In this document: piece after piece, positions 8,537 to 16,468 of the stretch
Numbering within the stretch: the stretch's first letter is position 1
Layout of the letters: each line of letters begins with the position of its first letter
From: Virgibacillus phasianinus
GTDB lineage: Bacteria; Bacillota; Bacilli; Bacillales; Amphibacillaceae
DNA length: 64,000 bases
Reading direction: 5' to 3'
Assembly: GCF_002216775.1 (NCBI RefSeq)
Contig: NZ_CP022315.1
Coordinates: forward strand, 1,860,001-1,924,000
Translations under genes and position numbers: made by a program
Notes under the pieces: model-generated
What the model was told of the DNA's origin: nothing
What the model saw: the letters and a program-made list of their open reading frames with translations, nothing else
Database searches by the model: none

Positions 8537-8568
8537 CGCGTTAATGCGGTGGGGGACTGACCCCCCTT
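8510..8568. repeat. REP-like palindrome truncating the desulfhydrase gene
   Basis: Nearly perfect 59-bp palindrome: outer arms AGGGGGTCAGTCCCCC and GGGGGACTGACCCCCCT around an inner dyad GCTTTAACGCGTTAATGC. It is both the breakpoint of the upstream gene and the possible bidirectional terminator toward the TetR gene. Confidence 0.85.
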
Positions 8569-8576
8569 ATGATAGT

Positions 8577-9122
8577 TTAGTTTTTAATTTTTAAATTAAC
8601 TACTTTATGGAAAATTTTATCCAGCTCTTCAGAACTTTTTTCAACGTTATTATTGCGATTCCAATCCATAATTGCCTGAAGGTTTGCACCGTAAATATAA
8701 ATAATTAAATCATTAGGTACCTTTGAATCCACTGAAAATCGATTTGCATTTTCTTTAATATCATTTTGAAACACATCCACAAAATAATTCGCTAAAGTAT
8801 CATAAAATTTACGATCATTCTTCTGGCGTTTACTAATTTTATCAATACGTGTGTTGATAATATAGGAAATAGACGTGAAAGGTGAGTTAATACGATCTTT
8901 TAAATCCAGCTCAAAGTAATCTTTTGAGAAGCTTTTAAATAGATAAATTAACAAATCATACTTATCATAAAAGTGTTTATAAAAAGTTGTACGGTGCACT
9001 AAAGATTCATTACAAATCATATTCACTGTTATCGAGGACATTGTATATTTTTCCAATAAATTAAATAATGCTGTTGAAAGGGCTTTTTTTGTTTTTATAA
9101 CCCTTAAATCAGTCGCATTCAT
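8577..9122 (-). CDS. TetR/AcrR-family transcriptional regulator
   Basis: 181-residue regulator. The N-terminal helix-turn-helix spans about residues 10-55, with MSSITVNMICNESLVHRTTF then YKHFYDKYDLL, a canonical TetR signature. The C-terminal half is helical and divergent. ATG 9122 has AGGAGA at a normal distance. It is divergent from the MMPL transporter, with 131 bp of AT-rich shared control DNA in which I could not define an unambiguous operator; the usual arrangement is repression of the adjacent exporter, relieved by its substrate. Confidence 0.85.
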   Translation of the reverse strand: MNATDLRVIKTKKALSTALFNLLEKYTMSSITVNMICNESLVHRTTFYKHFYDKYDLLIYLFKSFSKDYFELDLKDRINSPFTSISYIINTRIDKISKRQKNDRKFYDTLANYFVDVFQNDIKENANRFSVDSKVPNDLIIYIYGANLQAIMDWNRNNNVEKSSEELDKIFHKVVNLKIKN

Positions 9123-9253
9123 ACTACACTTCTCCTTTTTTGTAGTTTATCTATACAATATATATAAATTATATCTTTATATGAAAGTGTATTAGTAGTA
9201 ATATGCTTCATGTGTAATCTACACAGTTTATTATTTTTATAGGAGGCAATATT

Positions 9254-11854
9254 TTGGCAAAGTTTTTGTACAAATTAGGTTCATCTATTGCAAAACATAA
9301 GTGGTCTGCTTTAGCAGCATGGGTTGTGATTCTAGCAGCTATAGTCATTCCGCTCATTATAAATAATCCCGAGTTTGACAATAACATCAAAATGAATGGA
9401 TTGAAGTCGTTAGGTACGAATGACAAAATCGCGGAAGAATTCAACCATGATAGTGAGAAAGCAACTATTAGAGTTGTGTTCAAGTCTGATGAGGAAAAAG
9501 GCATCACAGATAAAGATACGATGAAGACCATTCAGGATGCGTTAACAGAAGTAAAAGAAAACGATAAACATGTCGATCGTATCACGGATCCTTATAAAAA
9601 CAGACAAATAAACAAGGATCAAACAGTAGCATTTGCAGATATCAATTATGATGTTTCAAAAACATCCATCACCGATGACTCTATTGAAAATGTGAAGGAT
9701 TCCGTGAATTCATTGGATGATATACGGACGGAACTGACTGGTAATGCACTGAGTGCCAATGTAGAAATAAGCCCGGCACCTGAAATTATTGGTATTGTTG
9801 TTGCATTTGTAATCCTGCTGGTTGCATTTGGATCATTAATTGCAGCAGGTATGCCGATCATCAGCGCTGTAATAGGACTTGGTTCCAGTATCGGAAGTGT
9901 CGCATTATTGACATATGCATTTGATATTCCAAATATAGCATTAACTCTAGCAGTCATGATTGGACTCGCTTTAGGTATAGACTATGCGCTGTTTATTCTC
10001 TTTAGATACCGTGAAATTATTAAAACGGAATCGGATCATGTTAAAGCAATTGGTATGGCACTAGGAACAGCCGGCAGCGCAGTTATTTTTGCAGGTGTCA
10101 CGGTAATTATTGCTGTATGTGGGCTAGCACTTGTGGGCATAGATTTCTTAACAGTGATGGGCTTTGCATCTGCAATCAGTGTGTTATTTGCCGTTTTGAG
10201 TGCACTTACATTACTTCCGGCACTAATCAGCATATTCCATAAGAAAATCAAACCAAAACGGAATAAATCAGCAAATAGTGGTGATTTAAATACACCATGG
10301 TCAAAATTTGTTGTCGGTAAACCAGTTATTGCATTTTTAGCCGGACTGATTTTATTAGCTGCGCTAGCAATACCATTCACGCATATGCGTTTAGGTATTC
10401 CTGATAATGGCATGCAACCTGAAGATTCAACAGTCAAACAAGCGTATGGGATAATGGCAGATGGTTTTGGCGAAGGAATTAATGGCCCAATCGCAATGCT
10501 TGCAGATGTTTCTGATAAGGGCAATCCGGAAGCATTACAAAAAGATTTATCAAACATGGTTGAAGATCTGAATAGCATGGATCACGTTGCAACAGTAACA
10601 AAACCGCAAATGAGTGAAAGTAAAGACTATGCTTTGATCTCAATCATTCCCGAAAAAGGGCCGAACGATGAATCAACCTATGATTTAGTTCACGAATTAC
10701 GTGACTATAATCAACAAGCGGAAGATAAATACGATTTACACACGGAGATTTCAGGTTTAACTGTCATCAATATTGAAATGTCTGAGAAACTTAATGACGC
10801 GATTCCATTGTTTGCAGGTGTCATTATTTTACTCGCATTCGTGTTATTGATGGTTGTTTTCCGTTCACTTATCATTCCATTAAAGGCTGTGTTGGGATTT
10901 GTCCTGTCACTGGCAGCAACGTTAGGATTTACCACATTAATCATGCAAGATGGCTTCATAAGTGATTTGTTTGGAGTCAGTACAACCGGTCCTGTCCTTG
11001 CTTTTCTGCCAATTATAACAATTGGTTTACTATTTGGACTTGCAATGGACTATGAGGTGTTCCTAATGTCCCGTATTCACGAGGAATACCAGCAGACGCG
11101 AGATAATATTCACTCCATCAAAACAGGCCTTAAGGAAAGCGGCCCTGTTATCGTTGCAGCAGCACTAATTATGTTCAGTGTATTCATTGGTTTCGTATTC
11201 CAGGATGATATCATGATAAAATCAATGGGTATCGCCTTAGCATTCGGTGTACTCTTTGATGCATTCATTGTCCGTATGATGATGGTACCTGCCTTAACAG
11301 CATTATTTGGGCGCGCATCATGGTATTTCCCAAAATGGCTAGATCGTATTTTACCTAAAGTAGATATTGAAGGGCACGCCCTAAAAAATGAAGATGTACA
11401 AAAAACAACAGCTGCAACTGATGATAAATCGTTTAGTGAAGGTGTATATGACAATCGTCAACAAACGGAAATGTCCTATCATCATGCACGAATGAAAAAT
11501 GATGAACACACAGCACAATTATATAATGATTTAGTACAAAACATTTCAAAAAAAGATCTTTTATATACTGCTTTGTTAAATTATGCAAAAGATCACCATG
11601 AAGCTGTTTACCACAAATTTGCTCAAGACTACAAGAATACGACTGGAACGTCTTCTGAACAACAAGATGCAAGCTCGGAAGCGTTATTGAAATTATTGAG
11701 CCAACAGGGCGAGAATATCCATGAGCTCAATGAGCTGATCAAACAAAACAAGATTTCTGATCAACAGAATTTGAACGAAGAGACGCTGAAATTATTGAAC
11801 CAACAAGGTGAAAACATTCATGAACTCAATGAGTTAGTGAAACGAATCGTTTAA
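9254..11854 (+). CDS. MMPL/RND-family membrane transporter
   Basis: 866-residue membrane exporter of the MMPL type (YdfJ-like), probably proton-driven export of a lipid or hydrophobic compound. One transmembrane helix comes first, then an extracytoplasmic loop, a bundle of about five helices (about 175-330, including GLALGIDYALFILFRYRE with the proton-relay Asp-Tyr), a second loop, and a second bundle (about 520-700, GLLFGLAMDYEVFLMSR). The hydrophilic C-terminal ~150 residues carry a duplicated motif, LLKLLSQQGENIHELNELI and LKLLNQQGENIHELNELV, likely coiled-coil. TTG start at 9254 with AGGAGGC at 9241. Likely controlled by the divergent TetR. Confidence 0.85.
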   Translation: MAKFLYKLGSSIAKHKWSALAAWVVILAAIVIPLIINNPEFDNNIKMNGLKSLGTNDKIAEEFNHDSEKATIRVVFKSDEEKGITDKDTMKTIQDALTEVKENDKHVDRITDPYKNRQINKDQTVAFADINYDVSKTSITDDSIENVKDSVNSLDDIRTELTGNALSANVEISPAPEIIGIVVAFVILLVAFGSLIAAGMPIISAVIGLGSSIGSVALLTYAFDIPNIALTLAVMIGLALGIDYALFILFRYREIIKTESDHVKAIGMALGTAGSAVIFAGVTVIIAVCGLALVGIDFLTVMGFASAISVLFAVLSALTLLPALISIFHKKIKPKRNKSANSGDLNTPWSKFVVGKPVIAFLAGLILLAALAIPFTHMRLGIPDNGMQPEDSTVKQAYGIMADGFGEGINGPIAMLADVSDKGNPEALQKDLSNMVEDLNSMDHVATVTKPQMSESKDYALISIIPEKGPNDESTYDLVHELRDYNQQAEDKYDLHTEISGLTVINIEMSEKLNDAIPLFAGVIILLAFVLLMVVFRSLIIPLKAVLGFVLSLAATLGFTTLIMQDGFISDLFGVSTTGPVLAFLPIITIGLLFGLAMDYEVFLMSRIHEEYQQTRDNIHSIKTGLKESGPVIVAAALIMFSVFIGFVFQDDIMIKSMGIALAFGVLFDAFIVRMMMVPALTALFGRASWYFPKWLDRILPKVDIEGHALKNEDVQKTTAATDDKSFSEGVYDNRQQTEMSYHHARMKNDEHTAQLYNDLVQNISKKDLLYTALLNYAKDHHEAVYHKFAQDYKNTTGTSSEQQDASSEALLKLLSQQGENIHELNELIKQNKISDQQNLNEETLKLLNQQGENIHELNELVKRIV

Positions 11855-11864
11855 TGAATAAAAA

Positions 11865-11889
11865 GGATGGAGCACCATAAGCTCCATCC
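11865..11889 (+). terminator. Stem-loop after MMPL gene
   Basis: GGATGGAGC and GCTCCATCC form a 9-bp stem 11 bases past the stop codon. The following bases are AATAATC rather than a T run, so efficiency is uncertain. Confidence 0.5.
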
Positions 11890-12303
11890 TAATAATCTAT
11901 ACTAACCACAAATTAACTTTTCACATCTTCCAAACCTTCCTGTTTATCCAAATTCAACCTAGACCACCATTGATCAGTTGCCCCGTTTGTCAATATATTA
12001 CAAAATTAACGGTGTGTAAGCGATTTAATGAAATGTTACTCTCTTAGATTGATTCCCATATTCAGTAAAAGTGTTATTCTTGCAAATCAAATGGGTGGAA
12101 AATGGTGTTGCCAATTGATGAGGATTTTTGATTCATGTAAGTTTTGCTGCTTTATGTACAGGGTAAATTCATAATATAGGCGATAACCAGATGCTTCGGA
12201 CGATAGGAAACGATAAATGAAGAGAAGCCTATAATGGGACTACCCCTAACCGTTTATCGGAAAGAGGACAGATGGTACTAAAAAATAAAGGTGGTTTATT
12301 AAT
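11890..12303. other. Intergenic region without a recognised gene
   Basis: About 410 bp. I see no convincing coding frame. Around 12200-12265 there is a CGATAAA / TTTATCG dyad enclosing GGGACTACCCCTAACC, which could fold as a small structured leader upstream of the DUF2188 gene, but it fits no riboswitch consensus I know. Confidence 0.3.
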
Positions 12304-12501
12304 ATGAAACATTATACTGTAACTCCAAATAAAGATGCGACAACTTGGTTCGTAAAGATTGAAGATGTTGCGCCAACTGAGGAGTACGATAAATATGATA
12401 AAGCAATAAATGCGGCGGTACAGATAGCGGAAGAAAACAGTCCGAGTAAGTTATCCATTTTAGACAAATATCACGAGGTCGTAGAAACACGGACATTCTG
12501 A
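12304..12501 (+). CDS. Small DUF2188-like protein
   Basis: 65 residues: MKHYTVTPNKDATTWFVKIE then a Lys/Asp/Glu-rich stretch and an Ala-rich helix. The pattern (N-terminal beta hairpin with a conserved Trp, then a helix with AINAAVQIAEENSPSKL) fits the DUF2188 family of short soluble proteins, whose function I do not know. Good AAAGGTGG ribosome binding site at 12286-12293 and a strong terminator directly after, so it is a single-gene unit. Confidence 0.65.
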   Translation: MKHYTVTPNKDATTWFVKIEDVAPTEEYDKYDKAINAAVQIAEENSPSKLSILDKYHEVVETRTF

Positions 12502-12516
12502 TTCTATGTAACTCGC

Positions 12517-12554
12517 AAAAAGGAACCAGGGGAAATTTCCCCTGGTTCCTTTTT
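12517..12554. terminator. Strong intrinsic terminator
   Basis: Perfect palindrome AAAAAGGAACCAGGGGAAA / TTTCCCCTGGTTCCTTTTT, 19-bp arms with flanking A and T runs, placed 15 bases after the DUF2188 stop; it would work in both directions. Confidence 0.9.
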
Positions 12555-12568
12555 GTATCCCTTGCAAT

Positions 12569-12621
12569 GGGGGGACAGTCCCCCACTGCTTTAACGCGTT
12601 AGTGTGGCGGGGGACTGTCCC
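12569..12621. repeat. REP-like palindrome
   Basis: Outer arms GGGGGACAGTCCCCC and GGGGGACTGTCCC around CTTTAACGCGTTAG, the same architecture as 8510-8568. Intergenic, with no effect on a gene here. Confidence 0.85.
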
Positions 12622-12751
12622 TATTTCAAATTATTTGTATATTCGATATTTTTTAAATTGACATACTACGACAATGCATATATACTTGATGTGTGAAAAT
12701 TATGTAAAAGGAGGGAAATATTACCTAGGTAAATTGTCACAGTTTTGTTTT

Positions 12752-12820
12752 TTTATACTTTAAGAAAGAAAGCATAAATCTTTAACGGTATAAAGTATAA
12801 AAAACTCTAAGGCTTTCTAA
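12752..12820 (+). repeat. Family D leader repeat, internally deleted
   Basis: TTATACTTTAAG ... AATCTTTAACGG then TATAAAGTATAAAAAA and CTCTAAGGCTTTCTAATG. The first dyad is intact, while the second hairpin has lost its loop and right arm. It sits 116 bp upstream of the nagZ start. Confidence 0.75.
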
Positions 12821-12936
12821 TGTCTGTTGCAAACATCAACCAACAAGAGACTACATTTTATAACAACCTACTCATTTTACAATTGCTGCAGATCGAACAC
12901 GTGTAAGCAGAAATCAAAATTGAGGAGAGGTAAACA

Positions 12937-14979
12937 ATGAAAATTCGTCAACCGTTGTTGCTGTTGTTTTCGTGTATTCTCATTTTCACCCTAGCTTTTC
13001 CTGCTAATTCTTTTGCAAAAAGCAAGGACAAGCTTGTAGAACCAGATTGGATTCAAAGTAAGATGCAGGATATGACAGTTGAGGAAAAAGTCGGACAACT
13101 GTTTATTGTTCATGTCTATGGAAAGGCACCGACAGATCCAAATTATGAAGAGATAAACCTAGAACAGAATCGCGGCGGAAAAAACTTTGCTGAAGTTATT
13201 AAGAAATATAACGTTGGTGGTGTGATTTATTACAATTGGAACGATAATGTTGACTTGCCTGTTGATCCGGAACAAGTCAATGCACTTTCCAATGGGCTTC
13301 AGGAAATTGTTATGGATCAAGAAATGCAAATTCCGTTATTTATTTCGACGGATCAGGAGGGCGGTATTGTACAAAGGGTAACCAGCCCCGCAACTGTCTT
13401 TCCTGGGAATATGGCACTTGGTGCTACTCGTTCGACATTATACGCAAAGAAATCAGCAGCGGTCATGGGCACAGAATTACAAAGCCTTGGCATCAATATG
13501 AACTTTGCGCCTGTTGCCGATGTTAATGTAAATCCTGCAAATCCCGTAATTGGTGTCCGTTCTTTCGGTGAGGATCCGAAACTCGTTTCGGATATGACAG
13601 TTGCTCAAGTAGAGGGGTATCAAGAAAAAGATGTTATTGCAACTGCAAAACATTTCCCGGGGCACGGTGATACAGCTGTCGATTCTCATTATGGATTACC
13701 AATTATCAACCACGATCTTGAGACACTCCATGAAGTTGATTTAAAACCTTTTAAAGCAGCAATTGATGCTGGTATTGATGCGATCATGACTGCACATATT
13801 GTTGTCCCGGCACTGGATGATTCCGGGCTCCCAGCAACACTTTCCAAACCAATTTTGACAGGGCTTTTACGTGAAGAAATGAATTTTGAAGGCGTTATCA
13901 TTACCGACAGTTTGGGAATGGCAGGCGCTAACATATTACCTCCAGGTCAATCAGCGTCAGTGACCGCCTTCAAGGCAGGTGCTGACATTCTGTTAAATCC
14001 ACCTAATGTCCCAAAGGCCTACAATGAAGTTCTGGATGCCGTCAAGAACGGTGAGATTAGTAAAGAGAGACTAAATCAATCCGTCTACCGCATTTTGGAA
14101 TTGAAAATGAAGCGAGGTTTGTTCCAGAATCCATACACTGACCCTGGCGCAATTGAAAAACTTGGTACGGAAGAGCATCTAGCTTTGGCAGACGAAATCG
14201 CTAACAAAAGTATTACACTTGTTAAAAATGAGGACAACGTATTGCCATTAAACGAAGAACAAGATGTACAGATAGTAGGTCCGTCAAGCGCAAAGCCCGA
14301 CTTGCTTTCTAATTTTTTAAATGAAAAGGGCTTTGAAACTGATGCTTATCAAACGAGCACTTCGCCAACAGACGCACAAATTGATACAGCAGTCGAAAAA
14401 GCACAAAATGCCGATAAGGTGATTGTGACAACCTATACGGCTAATACAAACAGCGCACAGCAAAAGCTTGTTGATAGGCTTATCGAAACGGGGAAACCAG
14501 TCATCGCCACTGCCATTCGAAACCCATATGACCTGATGGTGTTTCCAGAGGTCGTCGGGTACCTGGCAACTTACGGATATCAGGACGTTTCGATTAAAGC
14601 ACTTGGACGCGTTATAGCCGGTGACATCAACCCTTCTGGGGAGCTTCCGGTAACGATTCCGGACTTGTATGAATATGGTCACGGATTGGATTACGTTAGC
14701 ACCCCGCTAAGTGCGGAAGGGATGAAGACGCTGGTCGGAAACCTGCAGGCTGAGGGAGAAATTGACAACGATGGTATTGCCCGGGCCCTAACGATGCATT
14801 TAACTGCGGTAAGCCTTTTTGAAAGACAAGCATCAGCGGAAAAAGTCGTTAAGCACATGGAAGGATTTAAACGATTACTCGACCATCAGCAGGAAAATGG
14901 CAAGATTTCCGGTAAGGCTCATAGCTTCCTTGAGACGGAGGCAGACCAGTTGATTGAGAAATGGTCAAAGGACCTTTAG
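12937..14979 (+). CDS. nagZ: Secreted GH3 beta-N-acetylhexosaminidase NagZ with C-terminal FIMAH-like domain
   Basis: Exo-hydrolase releasing N-acetylglucosamine from cell-wall fragments. A signal peptide (1-28, hydrophobic LLLLFSCILIFTLAF then NSFAKS) predicts export. The GH3 barrel covers about 35-390: KHFPGHGDTAVDSH gives the Asp249-His251 acid/base dyad known from Bacillus NagZ, and Asp324 in ITDSLGM is the nucleophile. A second alpha/beta domain follows (about 400-590) as in two-domain B. subtilis NagZ. The last ~85 residues (from SAEGMKTL, with LTMHLTAV and KVVKHMEGFKRLLDHQ) are an added domain shared with four neighbours. It is first in the salvage cluster and has a family D leader upstream. 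Confidence 0.9.
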   Translation: MKIRQPLLLLFSCILIFTLAFPANSFAKSKDKLVEPDWIQSKMQDMTVEEKVGQLFIVHVYGKAPTDPNYEEINLEQNRGGKNFAEVIKKYNVGGVIYYNWNDNVDLPVDPEQVNALSNGLQEIVMDQEMQIPLFISTDQEGGIVQRVTSPATVFPGNMALGATRSTLYAKKSAAVMGTELQSLGINMNFAPVADVNVNPANPVIGVRSFGEDPKLVSDMTVAQVEGYQEKDVIATAKHFPGHGDTAVDSHYGLPIINHDLETLHEVDLKPFKAAIDAGIDAIMTAHIVVPALDDSGLPATLSKPILTGLLREEMNFEGVIITDSLGMAGANILPPGQSASVTAFKAGADILLNPPNVPKAYNEVLDAVKNGEISKERLNQSVYRILELKMKRGLFQNPYTDPGAIEKLGTEEHLALADEIANKSITLVKNEDNVLPLNEEQDVQIVGPSSAKPDLLSNFLNEKGFETDAYQTSTSPTDAQIDTAVEKAQNADKVIVTTYTANTNSAQQKLVDRLIETGKPVIATAIRNPYDLMVFPEVVGYLATYGYQDVSIKALGRVIAGDINPSGELPVTIPDLYEYGHGLDYVSTPLSAEGMKTLVGNLQAEGEIDNDGIARALTMHLTAVSLFERQASAEKVVKHMEGFKRLLDHQQENGKISGKAHSFLETEADQLIEKWSKDL

Positions 14980-15154
14980 AACGGCGGATATCAATTCAGC
15001 CGGGCAATGCCGCTGCTAAGGGAATGGTCGAGCTAAAAGAAAAATAAATGCGAATACAGAATAGGTTGTACTGCTTCATATGGCAACCCGCCCAATGAAG
15101 CATCAAATAAAAAGACCCTCGAAAATTAAGGGATCAAACAAGGAGGAAAATTAG

Positions 15155-15742
15155 ATGGGGATTAAAAAACAGCTTGGTATGGGAGTAATGTCAGCAGCAA
15201 TCGGGTTATCTTTGATAGGTGGAGGAACCTATGCGTATTTTAGCGACAGCGAGGTGACCAATAATACGTTTGCAGCAGGCACGCTGGATTTATCTGCGGA
15301 ACCGACAGAAATCATTAATGTCGACAACATCAAGCCCGGAGATTGGATGGTTCGCACCTTTGAACTGCAGAACAACGGTAATTTGGATATCAGCAAGGTA
15401 TCGCTGGAAACTAGCTATTCCGTCATAGATGCCAATGGGGATAACACCGAGGATTTTGGTGAGCATATCCAAGTGGAATTCCTATACAACGCAGATAAGC
15501 TTGATGAAGTTATTTACCAAACTTCTTTAGCTGAACTGCAAAATATGACACCTGAAGCAGTAAATCAACACATTTTCTACCCGCAATTTGGTGAAAAAGG
15601 ACTTCCAGCGGGCAGCCTTGATGATTTCGCAGTCAAGTTTAACTTTGTTGACAACGGAGAGGACCAAAATCAATTCCAAGGGGATTCTTTGAAACTACAA
15701 TGGAAATTTAATGCACAGCAATCAACTGGTGGAGAAAAATAA
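15155..15742 (+). CDS. TasA/camelysin-like extracellular matrix protein
   Basis: 195 residues: MGIKKQLGMGVMSAAIGLSL then IGGGTYAYFSDSEVTNNTFA, the typical start of the TasA/CalY (camelysin, M73) family. The hydrophobic signal is cleaved near YAYFSDSE, followed by GTLDLS and the KPGDWMVRTFELQNNGNLDI segment of the beta-sandwich. TasA proteins form matrix fibres; the dedicated signal peptidase SipW that normally accompanies them is absent here. ATG with AAGGAGGA. It has its own terminator and lies between nagZ and namZ, which suggests a surface or biofilm setting for the enzymes around it. Confidence 0.8.
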   Translation: MGIKKQLGMGVMSAAIGLSLIGGGTYAYFSDSEVTNNTFAAGTLDLSAEPTEIINVDNIKPGDWMVRTFELQNNGNLDISKVSLETSYSVIDANGDNTEDFGEHIQVEFLYNADKLDEVIYQTSLAELQNMTPEAVNQHIFYPQFGEKGLPAGSLDDFAVKFNFVDNGEDQNQFQGDSLKLQWKFNAQQSTGGEK

Positions 15743-15753
15743 CAAATGACTTG

Positions 15754-15784
15754 AAAAGGGAAGGGGTGGGTACCTTCCCTTTTG
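15754..15784 (+). terminator. Intrinsic terminator after TasA-like gene
   Basis: AAAAGGGAAGG, loop GGTGGGTA, CCTTCCCTTTT followed by GTT. Stem of 11 bp with A/T-rich flanks. Confidence 0.8.
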
Positions 15785-15931
15785 TTAACATGAAAATGAA
15801 TAGGAATGAAGTAGAAGTGCTTAATGGGCGGCTGTGCCTGAATCCAGTGTCCAGCAACCGGCGAAGATCAGCATGTAGCGCAGTCTAAACTTTAGCCTTC
15901 AACATCGGTTCGACGTAAAGAGGGGCGGACT

Positions 15932-16145
15932 CCAACTCGGGCGGGGCAGTATGGAAGTTGGGAGACGGAGTGCGAAACTCGGGCGAAAATAGGTAGTACT
16001 TGGGAGACAGCAGGTCCAACTCGGGAGAGAATTGGTTGTCTCCCGAGTTGAATGTGCTGCGGCCCGAGTCGGCTGTGCTCTCTCCTGAGTCAGATGTGTT
16101 ATGGCCCGAGGTCGGATTGCTGTCTCCCGACTTGGCTTGATTCCC
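15932..16145. repeat. Inverted array of short ACTCGGGAGA motifs
   Basis: About five motifs read forward in the left half (AACTCGGGCG, GTTGGGAGAC, AACTCGGGCG, CTTGGGAGAC, AACTCGGGAG) and five in reverse in the right half (GTCTCCCGAGTT, GGCCCGAGTC, CTCTCCTGAGTC, GGCCCGAGGTC, GTCTCCCGACTT). Spacing is about 19-24 bp with unrelated spacers, and two motif variants roughly alternate. The orientation switches near 16033-16040. An open frame on the minus strand (15885-16199) is low-complexity and has no ribosome binding site, so it is not called a gene. Function unknown. Confidence 0.75.
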
Positions 16146-16210
16146 GCCCGTAAACATTGTTGTGGCAGTTGCCCGTTCATTCGATAGTGAAGATTTCAAC
16201 TACAACTTTT

Positions 16211-16304
16211 AACACTTTAAGAGTATAAATCTTTATCGGTATAAAGTATAAAAAAATCTAAGGCTTTCGCCATTAGTTCTTGGCGACAAGCCAAGATTTT
16301 CTAA
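16211..16304 (+). repeat. Family D hairpin leader repeat, full length
   Basis: Nearly identical to 1929-2023, including the CTAAGGCTTTCGCC / GGCGACAAGCCAAG hairpin. Here family C follows it; at 1806-2023 the order is the reverse, so the two families move independently. Confidence 0.8.
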
Positions 16305-16327
16305 AAAGATCAGTAAAACCAAAATAT

Positions 16328-16452
16328 GTCTAGCTCCAGCACCCAGAAGCTGCCGTCATAAGCAATGGACACTACGAACGCTAAACCCATGCGTTCTATC
16401 TACGGCCAATTGCTTATGCGTCCGCTTCTAAACGGGCGCCCTGAGCTTTTCT
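16328..16452 (+). repeat. Family C repeat abutting namZ
   Basis: Full unit from GTCTAGCTCCAGCACC to GAGCTTTTCT. The next bases are AATGGGAGG, the namZ Shine-Dalgarno, so the repeat forms the namZ 5' flank. Confidence 0.85.
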
Positions 16453-16468
16453 AATGGGAGGTAGTAAA

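Noticed and set aside
12170-12300. Structured leader or riboswitch before the DUF2188 gene
   Set aside because: Only a single short dyad; no match to a riboswitch consensus I know, so listed as plain intergenic DNA.
15885-16199. Minus-strand frames with Ser/Gly/Asp-rich repeats
   Set aside because: They translate the inverted decamer array; no ribosome site, low complexity, and two frames are open at once.
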